Shown here piece by piece: positions 16,461 to 24,729 of a stretch of 64,000 nt of DNA. The stretch's first letter is position 1; every line of letters begins with the position of its first letter. Both the position numbers and the translations under genes were made by a program. The notes under the pieces were generated by a model. It was not told the DNA's origin and did not search any database. It saw only the letters and a program-made list of their open reading frames with translations. The DNA is taken from positions 2,194,501 through 2,258,500 of the forward strand of contig NZ_JBFOHP010000002.1 of assembly GCF_040907265.1 (NCBI RefSeq), read 5' to 3'. Source of the DNA: Streptomyces sclerotialus (GTDB lineage Bacteria > Actinomycetota > Actinomycetes > Streptomycetales > Streptomycetaceae).

Positions 16461-17528
16461 TCAGCCGGTCAGCGCGGGGTAGTCCACGTAGCCGCTGTCG
16501 TCGCCGCCGTAGAAGCTCTCCCGTACCGGCTCGTTGAACGGGCCGCCGGCCGCGAGGCGCGCGGGCAGGTCGGGGTTGGCGAGGAACAGCCGGCCGTACG
16601 CCAGCAGGTCGGCCTCGCCCTCCTCGACCAGCGACAGCTCTTCGGGCCCGGCGGGGCGGCCGTCGACGGCGGGGTTCAGCACGAAGGTGCCGCCGAAGCG
16701 CTTCCGCAGCCGCGCCAGCAGCTCCGCGTCACGGACGTCGCAGGCGTGCAGGTAGGCCAGGCCCAGCGGGGCGATCGCCTCGACCAGCGCGGTGTAGGTG
16801 GCCTCGGGCTCGGGCTCCGACATGCCGTTGAAGGGGTTGCCGGGCGAGATCCGCAGGGCGGTGCGGTACGCGCCGATCTCCGCGGCGACGGCCTCGACGA
16901 CCTCGACGGCGAACCGGCTGCGGGCCTCGTCGGAACCGCCCCACTCGTCGGTGCGCAGGTTGCTCGCGGGCGAGAGGAACTGGTGGATCAGGTAACCGTT
17001 GCCGCCGTGCAGCTCCACACCGTCGAAGCCGGCCTCGATGGCGTTGCGCGCGGCGGCCGCGAAGTCGGCGATGGTCTCCCGCACCTCGTCGCCGGTCAGT
17101 TCGCGCGGCACGACGCAGTCCTTCAGGCCGTCCTCGGTGAAGACCTGCTGGTCGGCGACGACGGCCGAGGGCGCGACCGGTATCAGGCCGGCCGGCAGCG
17201 TGACGGGGTGGCCGATGCGGCCGCCGTGCCACAGCTGCGCGAAGATCTTGCCGCCCGCGGCGTGCACCGAGTCGGTGACCTCGCGCCAGCCCGCGATCTG
17301 CTCGGCGGTGTGCAGCCCCGGCGTGAACGGGTAGCCGCGGCCCACCACGTTCGGCTGGGTGGCCTCGGTGATGATGAGGCCGGCCGAGGCCCGCTGGGTG
17401 TAGTACCGGACCATGGACGGGGTGGGCACACCGTCGGCGGTGGCGCGGTTGCGCGTCATCGGTGCCATGACGAGACGGTTGGCGAGCGTCAGCCCGGCCA
17501 GGTCGACGGGGTCGAAAGCAGTGGTCAA
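16461..17528 (-). CDS. Alkene reductase, Old Yellow Enzyme family
   Basis: A 355-residue FMN- and NAD(P)H-dependent ene-reductase of the NemA/OYE group, reducing activated C=C bonds. The family motifs are clear: LANRLVMAPMTRNRA, FAQLWHGGRIGHP, the H-x2-N pair in GVELHGGNGYLIHQFLSPASNLRTDEWGGS, and ISPGNPFNG. The TTG at 17528 is the only start with a sensible ribosome binding site (AGAGG six bases upstream); longer frames run into the neighbouring aminotransferase. It lies downstream of that gene on the same strand, 83 bases away. Physiological substrate unknown. Confidence 0.9.
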   Translation of the reverse strand: MTTAFDPVDLAGLTLANRLVMAPMTRNRATADGVPTPSMVRYYTQRASAGLIITEATQPNVVGRGYPFTPGLHTAEQIAGWREVTDSVHAAGGKIFAQLWHGGRIGHPVTLPAGLIPVAPSAVVADQQVFTEDGLKDCVVPRELTGDEVRETIADFAAAARNAIEAGFDGVELHGGNGYLIHQFLSPASNLRTDEWGGSDEARSRFAVEVVEAVAAEIGAYRTALRISPGNPFNGMSEPEPEATYTALVEAIAPLGLAYLHACDVRDAELLARLRKRFGGTFVLNPAVDGRPAGPEELSLVEEGEADLLAYGRLFLANPDLPARLAAGGPFNEPVRESFYGGDDSGYVDYPALTG

Positions 17529-17611
17529 AACTTCCCTCTCACGAGGTCCTGTGCGGTCACCGGCCCCAACACCGCCCGCCACCACGGCATTCCCGGACCC
17601 CCGGAACCCCG

Positions 17612-18682
17612 TCAGCTCCTGGGCAGGTCGAGGCGCTTGAGGAGGGCCAGCAGCCGGTCCACGTCGTCCGCCGTGTTGTACAGGTGGAACCCGGCCCGCA
17701 GCTTCCCGGCCCGGACGGCCACCAGGACCCCCTCCCGGGCCAGCGGTCCGTGCGCCGCGGCCAGCGCGGGGACCGTGACGATCGCCGATCCCGGCGCGGG
17801 CAGCGCCTCGTAGCCCAGCTCGGCGAGTCCGGCGCGGTACCGGGCGGCCAGCGCGGTGTTGTGGGCGTGCACCGCGGCCACCCCGATCTCTTCGAGGAGC
17901 GCGAGGGAGTGCCGGGCACCGACGTGGGCGAGGTGGCCGTGCGGCTCGTCGTAACGCCGCGCGTCCTCGGCCAACCGCTCGACCGGGCCGTAGTTGGACT
18001 CCCCCGGGTCCGCGCCGGCCACCCAGCCCGCATGCAGCGCGGGCGGCTGCGGCGCGTCCTCGGCGACCACCAGGAACGAGGTGCCGCGCGGGCACAGCAG
18101 CCACTTGTACGCGCCGCACACGACGTAGTCGAACCGCCGCGCTTCCAGCGGCAGCCAGCCGGCGCCCTGCGTCACGTCCAGCAGCGTGCGGGCACCGTGC
18201 GCGCGGGCCGCCGCGCGGACGGCCGCCAGGTCGGCGATCCGGCCGTCCAGCGCCTGCACCGCGCTGAAGGCCACCAGCGCGGTGCCCGGCCGCACCGCGT
18301 CGGCCAGCCCCTCCAGCGGCGCGGTGCGCACGCGCAGGCCCGGGCGGGCGGCGAAGGGGTTGACCAGGGAACTGAAGTCGCCCTCGGGCACCAGCACTTC
18401 GGCGCCTTCGGGCAGCGATGCGGCGATGAGCGCACTGGACACGGCGACCGAGCTGCCGACGGCGACCCGGTCCGGCGCTGTGCCCACCAGCCGGGCGAAG
18501 GAGGCCCGGGCGGCGGCGGCCGGGCCGAAGTAGTCCACGCCCATCGTGCCGTACGAGGCGGACGCGACGGCCTCCTCGCGCAGGGCGGCGGCGGCCCTGG
18601 CGGGCAGCAGGCCGCTGCCGGGGGTGTTGAGGTACGTCGTCTCGGGCGCGAACTCCGGGCCGCCCAGTCGCTGTCGCTCCAT
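17612..18682 (-). CDS. Class V aminotransferase (cysteine desulfurase-like fold)
   Basis: A 356-residue fold-type I PLP enzyme. FAPETTYLNTPGSGLLPA is the N-terminal substrate loop, TLLDVTQGAGWLPL carries the PLP aspartate and the lysine follows in VVCGAYKWLLCPRGTSF. The length and the absence of a C-terminal active-site cysteine loop distinguish it from the SufS desulfurase elsewhere in the window; isopenicillin N epimerase-like and kynureninase-like members have this size. Substrate unknown. ATG at 18682 follows a GGGGGG stretch. It is divergent from a methyltransferase and upstream of the OYE gene. Confidence 0.85.
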   Translation of the reverse strand: MERQRLGGPEFAPETTYLNTPGSGLLPARAAAALREEAVASASYGTMGVDYFGPAAAARASFARLVGTAPDRVAVGSSVAVSSALIAASLPEGAEVLVPEGDFSSLVNPFAARPGLRVRTAPLEGLADAVRPGTALVAFSAVQALDGRIADLAAVRAAARAHGARTLLDVTQGAGWLPLEARRFDYVVCGAYKWLLCPRGTSFLVVAEDAPQPPALHAGWVAGADPGESNYGPVERLAEDARRYDEPHGHLAHVGARHSLALLEEIGVAAVHAHNTALAARYRAGLAELGYEALPAPGSAIVTVPALAAAHGPLAREGVLVAVRAGKLRAGFHLYNTADDVDRLLALLKRLDLPRS

Positions 18683-18832
18683 CCCCCCACTGTGATCGCC
18701 GGGGGCCCGGGCGTCCATCCGCGGCCGCGCGGAGGAATCACTTTTACCCATCCATGGGCGGTTTTCCGCTGTCTTCGTCCGCTCGCCGATGCACTTGCCG
18801 TGCATCGGGCCGTCCGCGTCGGCACACGCCGG

Positions 18833-18838
18833 TACGGT
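18833..18838 (+). promoter_or_regulatory. -10-like hexamer, leaderless methyltransferase
   Basis: TACGGT, then six bases (CCCGGC), then the ATG at 18845; no Shine-Dalgarno sequence. The -35 region shows no clear match. Confidence 0.45.
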
Positions 18839-18844
18839 CCCGGC

Positions 18845-19498
18845 ATGACGACGCCGCAGGAACGTCTCGGCTCATGGGAGACAGCCGGGGCCCCCACCAC
18901 CGACAGCCATCCCTTCGACCCCGCGGCCCTGCGCGCACAGCTGGCGCCGGGCGCGCGCATCCTGGACCACGGCTGCGGCCGCGGCAGGCGGGTCGCGGAG
19001 CTGACGGCGCTGGGGTACGCGGCCGAGGGCGTCGACGGGTCACGGACACTGGTCGAGCGCGGGCGGCAGGACCATCCCGGGCTGCGGCTCACGCACTGCG
19101 CCGCGCTGCCGCTGCCCTTCGAGGACGGCCGTTACGCGGCGGCGCTCCTCTTCGGGGTGCTCACCCGCGTACCGGAGGACACCGGGCAGCGGGCCGTCCT
19201 CAAGGAGCTGGCGCGCGTGGTGCGTCCCGGCGGGCTGCTCCACCTCAGTGACGTGCCGCTGCAGACCGACCCGCGCTCCCGTGCCCGGTACACGGCGTAC
19301 GAGGACGAGTTCGGGGCGTACGGGGTGTTCCGCACCGAGGACGGCGCGGTGGTCCGGCACCACGAACCGGAGCACCTGCGGCGGCTGCTGCGGATGCACG
19401 GCTTCGCGGTGGCCGAGGAGCGCACCGACGTCGTCGGCACGCTGCACGGTCACTCCGTACGCCGTCTGCAGCTCATCGCGCGCCGGGAGGCAGCGTGA
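18845..19498 (+). CDS. Class I SAM-dependent methyltransferase
   Basis: A 217-residue small-molecule methyltransferase (Methyltransf_11 type). Motif I is ARILDHGCGRGRRVAEL at about residues 38-54, the acidic motif II loop is AEGVDGSRTLVERG, and the post-motif region LPLPFEDGRYAAALLFGVL follows. A late KELARVVRPGGLLHLSD segment is typical. Substrate unknown. The ATG at 18845 lacks a ribosome binding site but has a -10-like TACGGT six bases upstream. Its last 26 bases overlap the 3' end of the convergent GNAT gene. Confidence 0.85.
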   Translation: MTTPQERLGSWETAGAPTTDSHPFDPAALRAQLAPGARILDHGCGRGRRVAELTALGYAAEGVDGSRTLVERGRQDHPGLRLTHCAALPLPFEDGRYAAALLFGVLTRVPEDTGQRAVLKELARVVRPGGLLHLSDVPLQTDPRSRARYTAYEDEFGAYGVFRTEDGAVVRHHEPEHLRRLLRMHGFAVAEERTDVVGTLHGHSVRRLQLIARREAA

Positions 19499-20012
19499 GC
19501 AGCAGGCTGAGGTGGGTGTCGTCGGGGGCCGGCCGGCGGCCGTCGTCCGGCTGCCAGCCGTGCCGGGCGTAGAAGTCCCGGGCCCGGCGGTTGTGCCAGT
19601 ACACCTGGAGCCGGGCCGCGGTGTGGCCGGCGGCGCGCCAGGCGGTGACGCAGACGTCGTGCAGGGCGCTGCCGACGCCGCTGCGCCAGTGGGCGGGGTC
19701 GACGTGCAGCTGGCTCAGCTCGACGCCGCCCGCGGGCGCGTCCCTGCCGGTCCGGTACGCGGCGACGCCGACGGGCGCCCCGGACCGCTCCGCGCACAGC
19801 ACGGCCGTGTCCGGGCAGGCCAGCGCCTGCTCCCAGGTGTCACGCCAGCGGGCCCGCTCGGCGGGGGTGTCCAGCAGCGCGTCGGGCAGCCGCCCGCTGA
19901 AGTACCGGGCGCGGGCCCGGGAGTGCAGCGCGGCCAGTACGTCGAGGTCGGCCGTGGCGGCGGCCCGGACGGTGAGGTCCGGGCCGCTCGCTGCGTGGCG
20001 CACGCGCGTCAC
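19473..20012 (-). CDS. GNAT family N-acetyltransferase
   Basis: A 179-residue acetyl-CoA-dependent acyltransferase. The N-terminus TVRAAATADLDVLAALHSRAR and the acetyl-CoA loop ELSQLHVDPAHWRSGVGSALHDVC (motif A) are typical, ending in RRARDFYARHGWQPD. Acceptor unknown. The GTG at 20012 overlaps the stop of the dehydrogenase gene as GTGA, suggesting coupling; a second GTG at 20003 is ten bases from GGGAGG and is an alternative. The 3' end overlaps the methyltransferase gene on the other strand by 26 bases. Confidence 0.85.
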   Translation of the reverse strand: MTRVRHAASGPDLTVRAAATADLDVLAALHSRARARYFSGRLPDALLDTPAERARWRDTWEQALACPDTAVLCAERSGAPVGVAAYRTGRDAPAGGVELSQLHVDPAHWRSGVGSALHDVCVTAWRAAGHTAARLQVYWHNRRARDFYARHGWQPDDGRRPAPDDTHLSLLLTLPPGAR

Positions 20013-21535
20013 GCCTCCCGTACGCCGTCGACCCGGCGGGGCAGCCCCAGCGGGTTCTCCTCGCGCAGCTCGGGCGGCAGCAGGGCGGGCGGGGTGTCCT
20101 GGTAGGCGACCGGGCGCAGCCAGCGCTCGATGGCCGTACCGCCGACGGAGGTGGAGGTGGACGTGGTCGCCGGGTAGGGGCCGCCGTGGTGCTGCGCGGG
20201 GGCCACCGCGACGCCGGTGGGCCAGCCGTTGACCACGACACGGCCCGCGAGCGCGGTGACCTCGGCGAGCAGTTCGCCGCCCCGGCCCTCGCCCGCGCCC
20301 TCGGCGGTGGACAGCTGGAGGGTGGCGGTGAGGTTGCCGGGCAGCCGGCCGAGGACGGCGGCCGCCTCGGCGTCGTCGGCGTACCGCGCGACGACGGTCA
20401 CCGGGCCGAAGCACTCCTCCAGGAGCAGATCGTGCGGGCCCTCGGCGGCCAGCCGGGCCGCGGGGAGGGTGAGGAAGCCGGCGGACACGGTGTGCTCGCC
20501 GCCCGCGCCGGGCGTCACCGGGGCCTCGACGTCGGGCAGTTCGGCGCGCGCCTGCACGCCCTCGATGAACGCGTCCCGCATCCGGTGGTCCAGCAACACG
20601 CCCGCCTCGGTGTCGCTGACCTTGGCGGTCAGCTCCTTGACGAGCCCGTCGCCGGCCGCGCCCTCGGGGACCAGCACCAGGCCCGGCTTGACGCAGAACT
20701 GGCCGACGCCCAGGGTCATCGCCCCCGCCAGGCCCGCGCCGATCTGCTCGGCGCGCTCCTCGGCGGCGTCCCGGGTGACCACGACGGGGTTGAGGCTGCC
20801 CAGCTCGCCGTGGAAGGGGATCGGGTGCGGGCGGGCCGCCGCGGCGTCGTACAGCGCGCGGCCGCCGCGTACCGAACCGGTGAAGCCGGCGGCGGAGATC
20901 AGCGGGTGGCGGACCAGTTCGACGCCCGCGTCGAAGCCGTGCACCAGGCCCACGACGGCCTCGGGCAGGCCGGACTCGGCGGCGGCGCGGCGCAGCAGCG
21001 CCGCGCACAGCTCGGAGGTGGCGGGGTGGTCCGGGTGCGCCTTGACGACGACCGGGCAGCCGGCCGCGAGGGCGCTGGCGGTGTCGCCGCCGGGCACCGA
21101 GAAGGCGAGCGGGAAGTTGGAGGCGGAGTACACGGCGACCACACCGAGCGGGATCTTGTAGCGGCGCAGGTCGGGCCGGGGCGGGGTGAGCTGCGGGTCC
21201 GCGTGGTCGATGTGCACGTCCAGGAAGGCGCCCTCGTCGACGATGTCCGCGAAGGCACGCAGCTGGCCGGTCGTCCGGGCCAGTTCACCGGTGAGCCGGC
21301 CCGGGCCGAGCGCGGTTTCGGCGTCGGCGGCCTCGATGACGGCCTCGCCCGCCTGGTCCAAAAGGTCGGCGGCGCGACGCAGGAAGGCGGCGCGCACGGT
21401 CCGGTCGGCCAGGGAGCCGCGGGCCTCGTGCGCGGCCCGTACGGTCGCGTCGACTTCCTCGGCTGTGGCCTCGGCCGCAACCTCTTCGCGCTGCTTCCCG
21501 CTGCGGGGGTCGACGCTCCAGACTGGTGCTGCCAC
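20009..21535 (-). CDS. NADP-dependent 2-ketoglutarate semialdehyde dehydrogenase-like
   Basis: A 508-residue aldehyde dehydrogenase. Visible are VYSASNFPLAFSVPGGDTASALAAGCPVVVKAHPDHP (cofactor and substrate entry), the general-base Glu in PFHGELGSLNP and the catalytic Cys in GVGQFCVKPG. These variants of the usual motifs mark the KGSADH branch, which oxidises 2-oxoglutarate semialdehyde to 2-oxoglutarate at the end of oxidative pentose, uronate and hydroxyproline breakdown. GTG start with GGAGGA eight bases upstream. It is divergent from an IclR regulator across a palindromic promoter, and a GNAT gene is coupled downstream. Confidence 0.88.
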   Translation of the reverse strand: MAAPVWSVDPRSGKQREEVAAEATAEEVDATVRAAHEARGSLADRTVRAAFLRRAADLLDQAGEAVIEAADAETALGPGRLTGELARTTGQLRAFADIVDEGAFLDVHIDHADPQLTPPRPDLRRYKIPLGVVAVYSASNFPLAFSVPGGDTASALAAGCPVVVKAHPDHPATSELCAALLRRAAAESGLPEAVVGLVHGFDAGVELVRHPLISAAGFTGSVRGGRALYDAAAARPHPIPFHGELGSLNPVVVTRDAAEERAEQIGAGLAGAMTLGVGQFCVKPGLVLVPEGAAGDGLVKELTAKVSDTEAGVLLDHRMRDAFIEGVQARAELPDVEAPVTPGAGGEHTVSAGFLTLPAARLAAEGPHDLLLEECFGPVTVVARYADDAEAAAVLGRLPGNLTATLQLSTAEGAGEGRGGELLAEVTALAGRVVVNGWPTGVAVAPAQHHGGPYPATTSTSTSVGGTAIERWLRPVAYQDTPPALLPPELREENPLGLPRRVDGVREA

Positions 21536-21560
21536 CGTGCATTCCTCCCGGGCCGAGTAC

Positions 21561-21595
21561 TTGCTGCGCTCCGGGGCTTGTTCGATATACTGAAC
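21561..21595 (+). promoter_or_regulatory. iclR promoter with overlapping palindrome
   Basis: TTGCTG (21561-21566) and TATACT (21586-21591), 19 bases apart, form a plausible -35/-10 pair for the IclR gene. GTTC-N8-GAAC (21580-21595) is a dyad centred on the -10, with the TTC-N8-GAA look of IclR-family sites. A regulator bound here could control both the regulator gene and the divergent dehydrogenase. Confidence 0.55.
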
Positions 21596-21627
21596 TGCGT
21601 CCCGGAGTGTGAATACGTGGGGACTCT

Positions 21628-22428
21628 ATGACTGTCCGAACTGAGGGGTCAAGGGCGATGGCGGCTGCCGAGACCGGGGGATCACAGGTCAAGTCCGCGG
21701 TGCGGACGGTCGAACTGCTGGAGTACTTCGCGGGCCGCCCCGGGATGCACAGCCTCGCCTCCGTGCAGGAGGCCGTCGGCTATCCGAAGTCCAGCCTCTA
21801 CATGCTGCTGCGCACCCTTGTCGACCTCGGCTGGGTGGAGACCGACGCCACCGGCACGCGGTACGGCATCGGGGTGCGCGCCCTGCTCGTCGGCACGTCC
21901 TACATCGACGGCGACGAGGTCGTGGCCGCCGCGCGGCCGACGCTCGACCGGCTCTCGGACGACACCACCGAGACCATCCACCTCGCCCGCCTGGACGGCA
22001 CCAACGTCGTCTACCTGGCGACCCGTCAGTCCCAGCACTACCTGCGCCCGTTCACCCGCGTCGGCCGCCGGCTGCCCGCGCACTCCACGTCCCTGGGCAA
22101 GTCGCTGCTCGCGACGTACTCCGACGAGCAGGTACGCAAGATGCTCCCGGAGACGCTGCCCTCGCTCACCGAGCACACCACCACCGACCGCGAGAAGCTC
22201 ATCGAGGAGCTGCACACGGTGCGGGAGCAGGGCTACGCCGTCGACCGCGAGGAGAACACCCTCGGCCTGCGCTGCTTCGGGGTGGCGATCCCGTACCGCA
22301 CTCCGGCCCGCGACGCCATCAGCTGCTCGGTGCCGGTCGCCCGGCTCACCCCGGCGCACGAACAGATGGTCAAGGACGCGCTGTTCGACGCGCGGGACCG
22401 GCTGACGCTGGCTACGCGGCGTCTCTAG
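21628..22428 (+). CDS. IclR family transcriptional regulator
   Basis: A 266-residue regulator. The N-terminal winged helix-turn-helix reads SAVRTVELLEYFAGRPGMHSLASVQEAVGYPKSSLYMLLRTLVDLGWVE (about residues 22-70). The C-terminal effector domain has THLARLDGTNVVYLATRQSQHYLRP, AHSTSLGKSLLA and the GYAVDREENTLGLRCFGVAI segment, typical of IclR proteins sensing small carbon acids. Two in-frame ATG codons exist (21628 and 21658); neither has a strong ribosome binding site and I keep the longer. Its likely target is the divergent semialdehyde dehydrogenase, through the palindrome at 21580-21595. Confidence 0.9.
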   Translation: MTVRTEGSRAMAAAETGGSQVKSAVRTVELLEYFAGRPGMHSLASVQEAVGYPKSSLYMLLRTLVDLGWVETDATGTRYGIGVRALLVGTSYIDGDEVVAAARPTLDRLSDDTTETIHLARLDGTNVVYLATRQSQHYLRPFTRVGRRLPAHSTSLGKSLLATYSDEQVRKMLPETLPSLTEHTTTDREKLIEELHTVREQGYAVDREENTLGLRCFGVAIPYRTPARDAISCSVPVARLTPAHEQMVKDALFDARDRLTLATRRL

Positions 22429-22451
22429 GGTCGGCGCGGCCTTGAGGGGGA

Positions 22452-23651
22452 TCAGGCCCCGGAGCCGCTCAGCTCCGTGAGCGCCGTGCGCACCGCCTCC
22501 AGGTCCACGTCGGACGCCAGGCCCGCGTGGTACAGCCGCAGCTCGCCGGCGCCGGACGCGGCGGCGTGGGCGGCGTCCGCGGCGAGTGTTTCCGGACTGC
22601 CGCCCATCCCCCGCACCACGGTGAAGTTCGCCGCCCGGATGCCGCGCCCCTCGAACGGCGCCAGCGCCGCCGCCCGTTCCGCCGCGCTGCCCGTGCACGG
22701 CACGACGACACCGTCCGCGTAGTCGAAGATCTGCCCGGGACGGACCCCGGCGTTGGCACCGCAGCGGTGCGGCGCCGGGTCGGCGTGCAGCATGACGCGG
22801 AAGTCCGGCCCGGCGGCCGCCCGTACGGCGGCCACGGCCGCGCGCCGCAGCTCCCCCGCGACCCGGTTCCGCCAGTCGGCGACGACGGAGGCGTACTCCC
22901 CGCCGAGCGCTTCGACGACCTCGGCCCACTCCCCCGCGCGGTCCCGTGCTGCTGCGCTGCCGCCGCCCGCCCACACGGGCTCCAGAGCACGCAGCACCGC
23001 CTGCCGCAGCCCCTCGGGGTCGGCGTCCAGCGCCGCGTACCCGTTGCGGCACTCCGCACAGAAGCACAGCGACATCAGGTACTGCGCCGCGCCGCTCAGG
23101 CCGACTCCGCCGGTCTTGTCGTGCGCGTGCAGGTGCGCGAGGCCGTACCAGCCGCAGGACTCCAGCTCGGTGCCGCGGGTGTACGGCCGTACGGCGGCCT
23201 CGGCGGCCAGCGTCACGAGGTATTCGTGCACTTCGGGGCGGGCGATGCAGGGCGCCCAGGGGTAGGGGTCCCCGTAGGCGTTGCGGATCACGGCCTCCGG
23301 ATGCTCGGCGCCCAGCCGGGAGTTGTGCGCCAGCACCACCCAGGAGTGCACCTCCAGGCCCGCGTCCGTGAGCGCGCGGGCGGCCTCCGCGTACGGGTCG
23401 GGGCCCGGGAGCCAGTCCTGCGCATACGGGCGCAGCGCGCGGCCTTCCCAGCGCTCCGGTGCGGGCGGGTAGAGGACGGCGGAGTGCCGGGCGGTGACGA
23501 CGCGGTGCCGGGGGTGGCGGGGGGTGAGGGCCCGGGTGGAGTGGTAGGCGGAGGCGAGGGTGACCTGCCGGACCCCGAGCCCGGCGATCCGGCGCGCGGC
23601 GTCCGGGTCCCCGACGACGTCCCAGGGGTAGAGGAAGGCGGCGGCGCGCAT
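22452..23651 (-). CDS. Unknown protein, probable TIM-barrel (glycoside hydrolase-like)
   Basis: A 399-residue cytosolic protein that I cannot assign to a named family. The N-terminus (AAAFLYPWDVVGDPDAARRIAGLGVRQ, then VTLASAYHSTRAL) and the regular alternation of beta-strands (EVHSWVVLAHNS, FRVMLHADPAP, ANFTVVRG, LRLYHAGL) suggest an eight-stranded barrel. The segment YLMSLCFCAECRNGY has a CxCxxC arrangement seen in some uncharacterised glycosidase-like barrels. ATG with AAGGGAG four bases upstream is a good start. It is divergent from a uronate-dehydrogenase-like gene and downstream of the IclR/semialdehyde dehydrogenase pair, so a role in sugar-acid use is a guess from context. Confidence 0.75.
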   Translation of the reverse strand: MRAAAFLYPWDVVGDPDAARRIAGLGVRQVTLASAYHSTRALTPRHPRHRVVTARHSAVLYPPAPERWEGRALRPYAQDWLPGPDPYAEAARALTDAGLEVHSWVVLAHNSRLGAEHPEAVIRNAYGDPYPWAPCIARPEVHEYLVTLAAEAAVRPYTRGTELESCGWYGLAHLHAHDKTGGVGLSGAAQYLMSLCFCAECRNGYAALDADPEGLRQAVLRALEPVWAGGGSAAARDRAGEWAEVVEALGGEYASVVADWRNRVAGELRRAAVAAVRAAAGPDFRVMLHADPAPHRCGANAGVRPGQIFDYADGVVVPCTGSAAERAAALAPFEGRGIRAANFTVVRGMGGSPETLAADAAHAAASGAGELRLYHAGLASDVDLEAVRTALTELSGSGA

Positions 23652-23772
23652 CGGGCTCCCTTCGGAGGGCCACGTCCGCGGGACGCATGCGTGGCCAGTG
23701 TCCATATGAGTGAACGCGATGACGCTAAGACAGCGGCTCCAGCGGGTCAAGAGCCCTTCCGCGTCCACCATC

Positions 23773-23801
23773 TTGACCGGGGCACCGCACTTCTTTACGT
23801 T
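23773..23801 (+). promoter_or_regulatory. Leaderless promoter of the uronate dehydrogenase-like gene
   Basis: TTGACC (23773-23778) and TACGTT (23796-23801) are 17 bases apart. The predicted start point, seven bases after the -10, is the A of the ATG at 23809. No Shine-Dalgarno sequence precedes that ATG. This is the best-formed leaderless promoter in the window. Confidence 0.65.
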
Positions 23802-23808
23802 GACGGCC

Positions 23809-24618
23809 ATGACCGCACCCCGCACCGTTCTGCTGACCGGCGCCGCCGGCGGCCTCGGCACCCTGATGCGTGAACTGCTGCCCCCGTACGGTTACGAGCT
23901 GCGGCTCTTCGACCGGCTGCCCATCGAGGGCGAGCCGGACGCCATCGTCGCCGACCTCTCCGACCGGGACGCGCTCCGCAAGGCCGTGCAGGGCGTCGAC
24001 GCGGTGATCCACCTCGCCGGCATCTCCCTGGAGTCGACGTTCGAGAAGATCCTCCAGGCCAACATCGAAGGGACCTACAACCTCTACGAGGCGGCCCGCG
24101 AGGAAGGCGTGCGGCGCATCGTCTTCGCCTCCTCCAACCACGCCGTCGGCTTCACCCCGCGCCCCGAGGACGGCTCCGGCGCGATCCCGGTGAACACCCC
24201 GCGCCGCCCCGACACCTTCTACGGTCTGTCCAAGGGCTTCGGGGAGGACCTGGCCTCGCTCTACTGGGACCTGCACGGCATCGAGACCGTCTCGGTCCGC
24301 ATCGGCTCCTGCTTCCCGCGGCCCACCAACGTGCGGATGCTGTCCATCTGGATGAGCCCCGCCGACGGCGCCCGGCTGCTGCACGCGGCGCTCACCGCGA
24401 AGGACGTCGGCCACACCGTCGTCTACGGCTCCTCCGCCAACACCCGCCTGTGGTGGGACCTCTCCAGCGCCCGCGCCCTCGGGTACGAGCCGCAGGACGA
24501 CTCCGAGGTGTACGCGGCCGAACTCCTCGCCGAGCAGGGCCCGCTGGACCCGGACAACCCCGAACACGCGCACCTCGGCGGCGCCTTCTGCACGGACCCG
24601 CCGATCTGGCCGTACTGA
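23809..24618 (+). CDS. NAD-dependent epimerase/dehydratase, uronate dehydrogenase-like
   Basis: A 269-residue extended short-chain dehydrogenase. The NAD motif is VLLTGAAGGLGTLM (residues 6-19), followed by DLSDRDALRKAVQGVDAVIHLAG, the serine in VFASSNHAVGF and the YxxxK motif in FYGLSKGFGED. The short length without a long C-terminal domain, and SVRIGSCFPRPTNVRMLSIWMSPADGARLL, resemble uronate dehydrogenases, which oxidise glucuronate or galacturonate to the aldarolactone; a sugar-nucleotide epimerase is less likely. The ATG at 23809 has no ribosome binding site but fits a leaderless promoter. Divergent from the unknown barrel protein. Confidence 0.82.
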   Translation: MTAPRTVLLTGAAGGLGTLMRELLPPYGYELRLFDRLPIEGEPDAIVADLSDRDALRKAVQGVDAVIHLAGISLESTFEKILQANIEGTYNLYEAAREEGVRRIVFASSNHAVGFTPRPEDGSGAIPVNTPRRPDTFYGLSKGFGEDLASLYWDLHGIETVSVRIGSCFPRPTNVRMLSIWMSPADGARLLHAALTAKDVGHTVVYGSSANTRLWWDLSSARALGYEPQDDSEVYAAELLAEQGPLDPDNPEHAHLGGAFCTDPPIWPY

Positions 24619-24729
24619 AGGCATGCCACCGGCGGCGGTCCTGGTAGTGGTATACCGCACGGAACTCCGGGCGGCGTCCTCGCGTCCTTGAAGGCGTAAC
24701 AACCCCTTGCAGGAACGAGGAACACCATC

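Noticed and set aside
21285..21692. Minus-strand frame upstream of the dehydrogenase
   Set aside because: A shadow of the dehydrogenase and IclR region with biased composition, no motif and no ribosome binding site.
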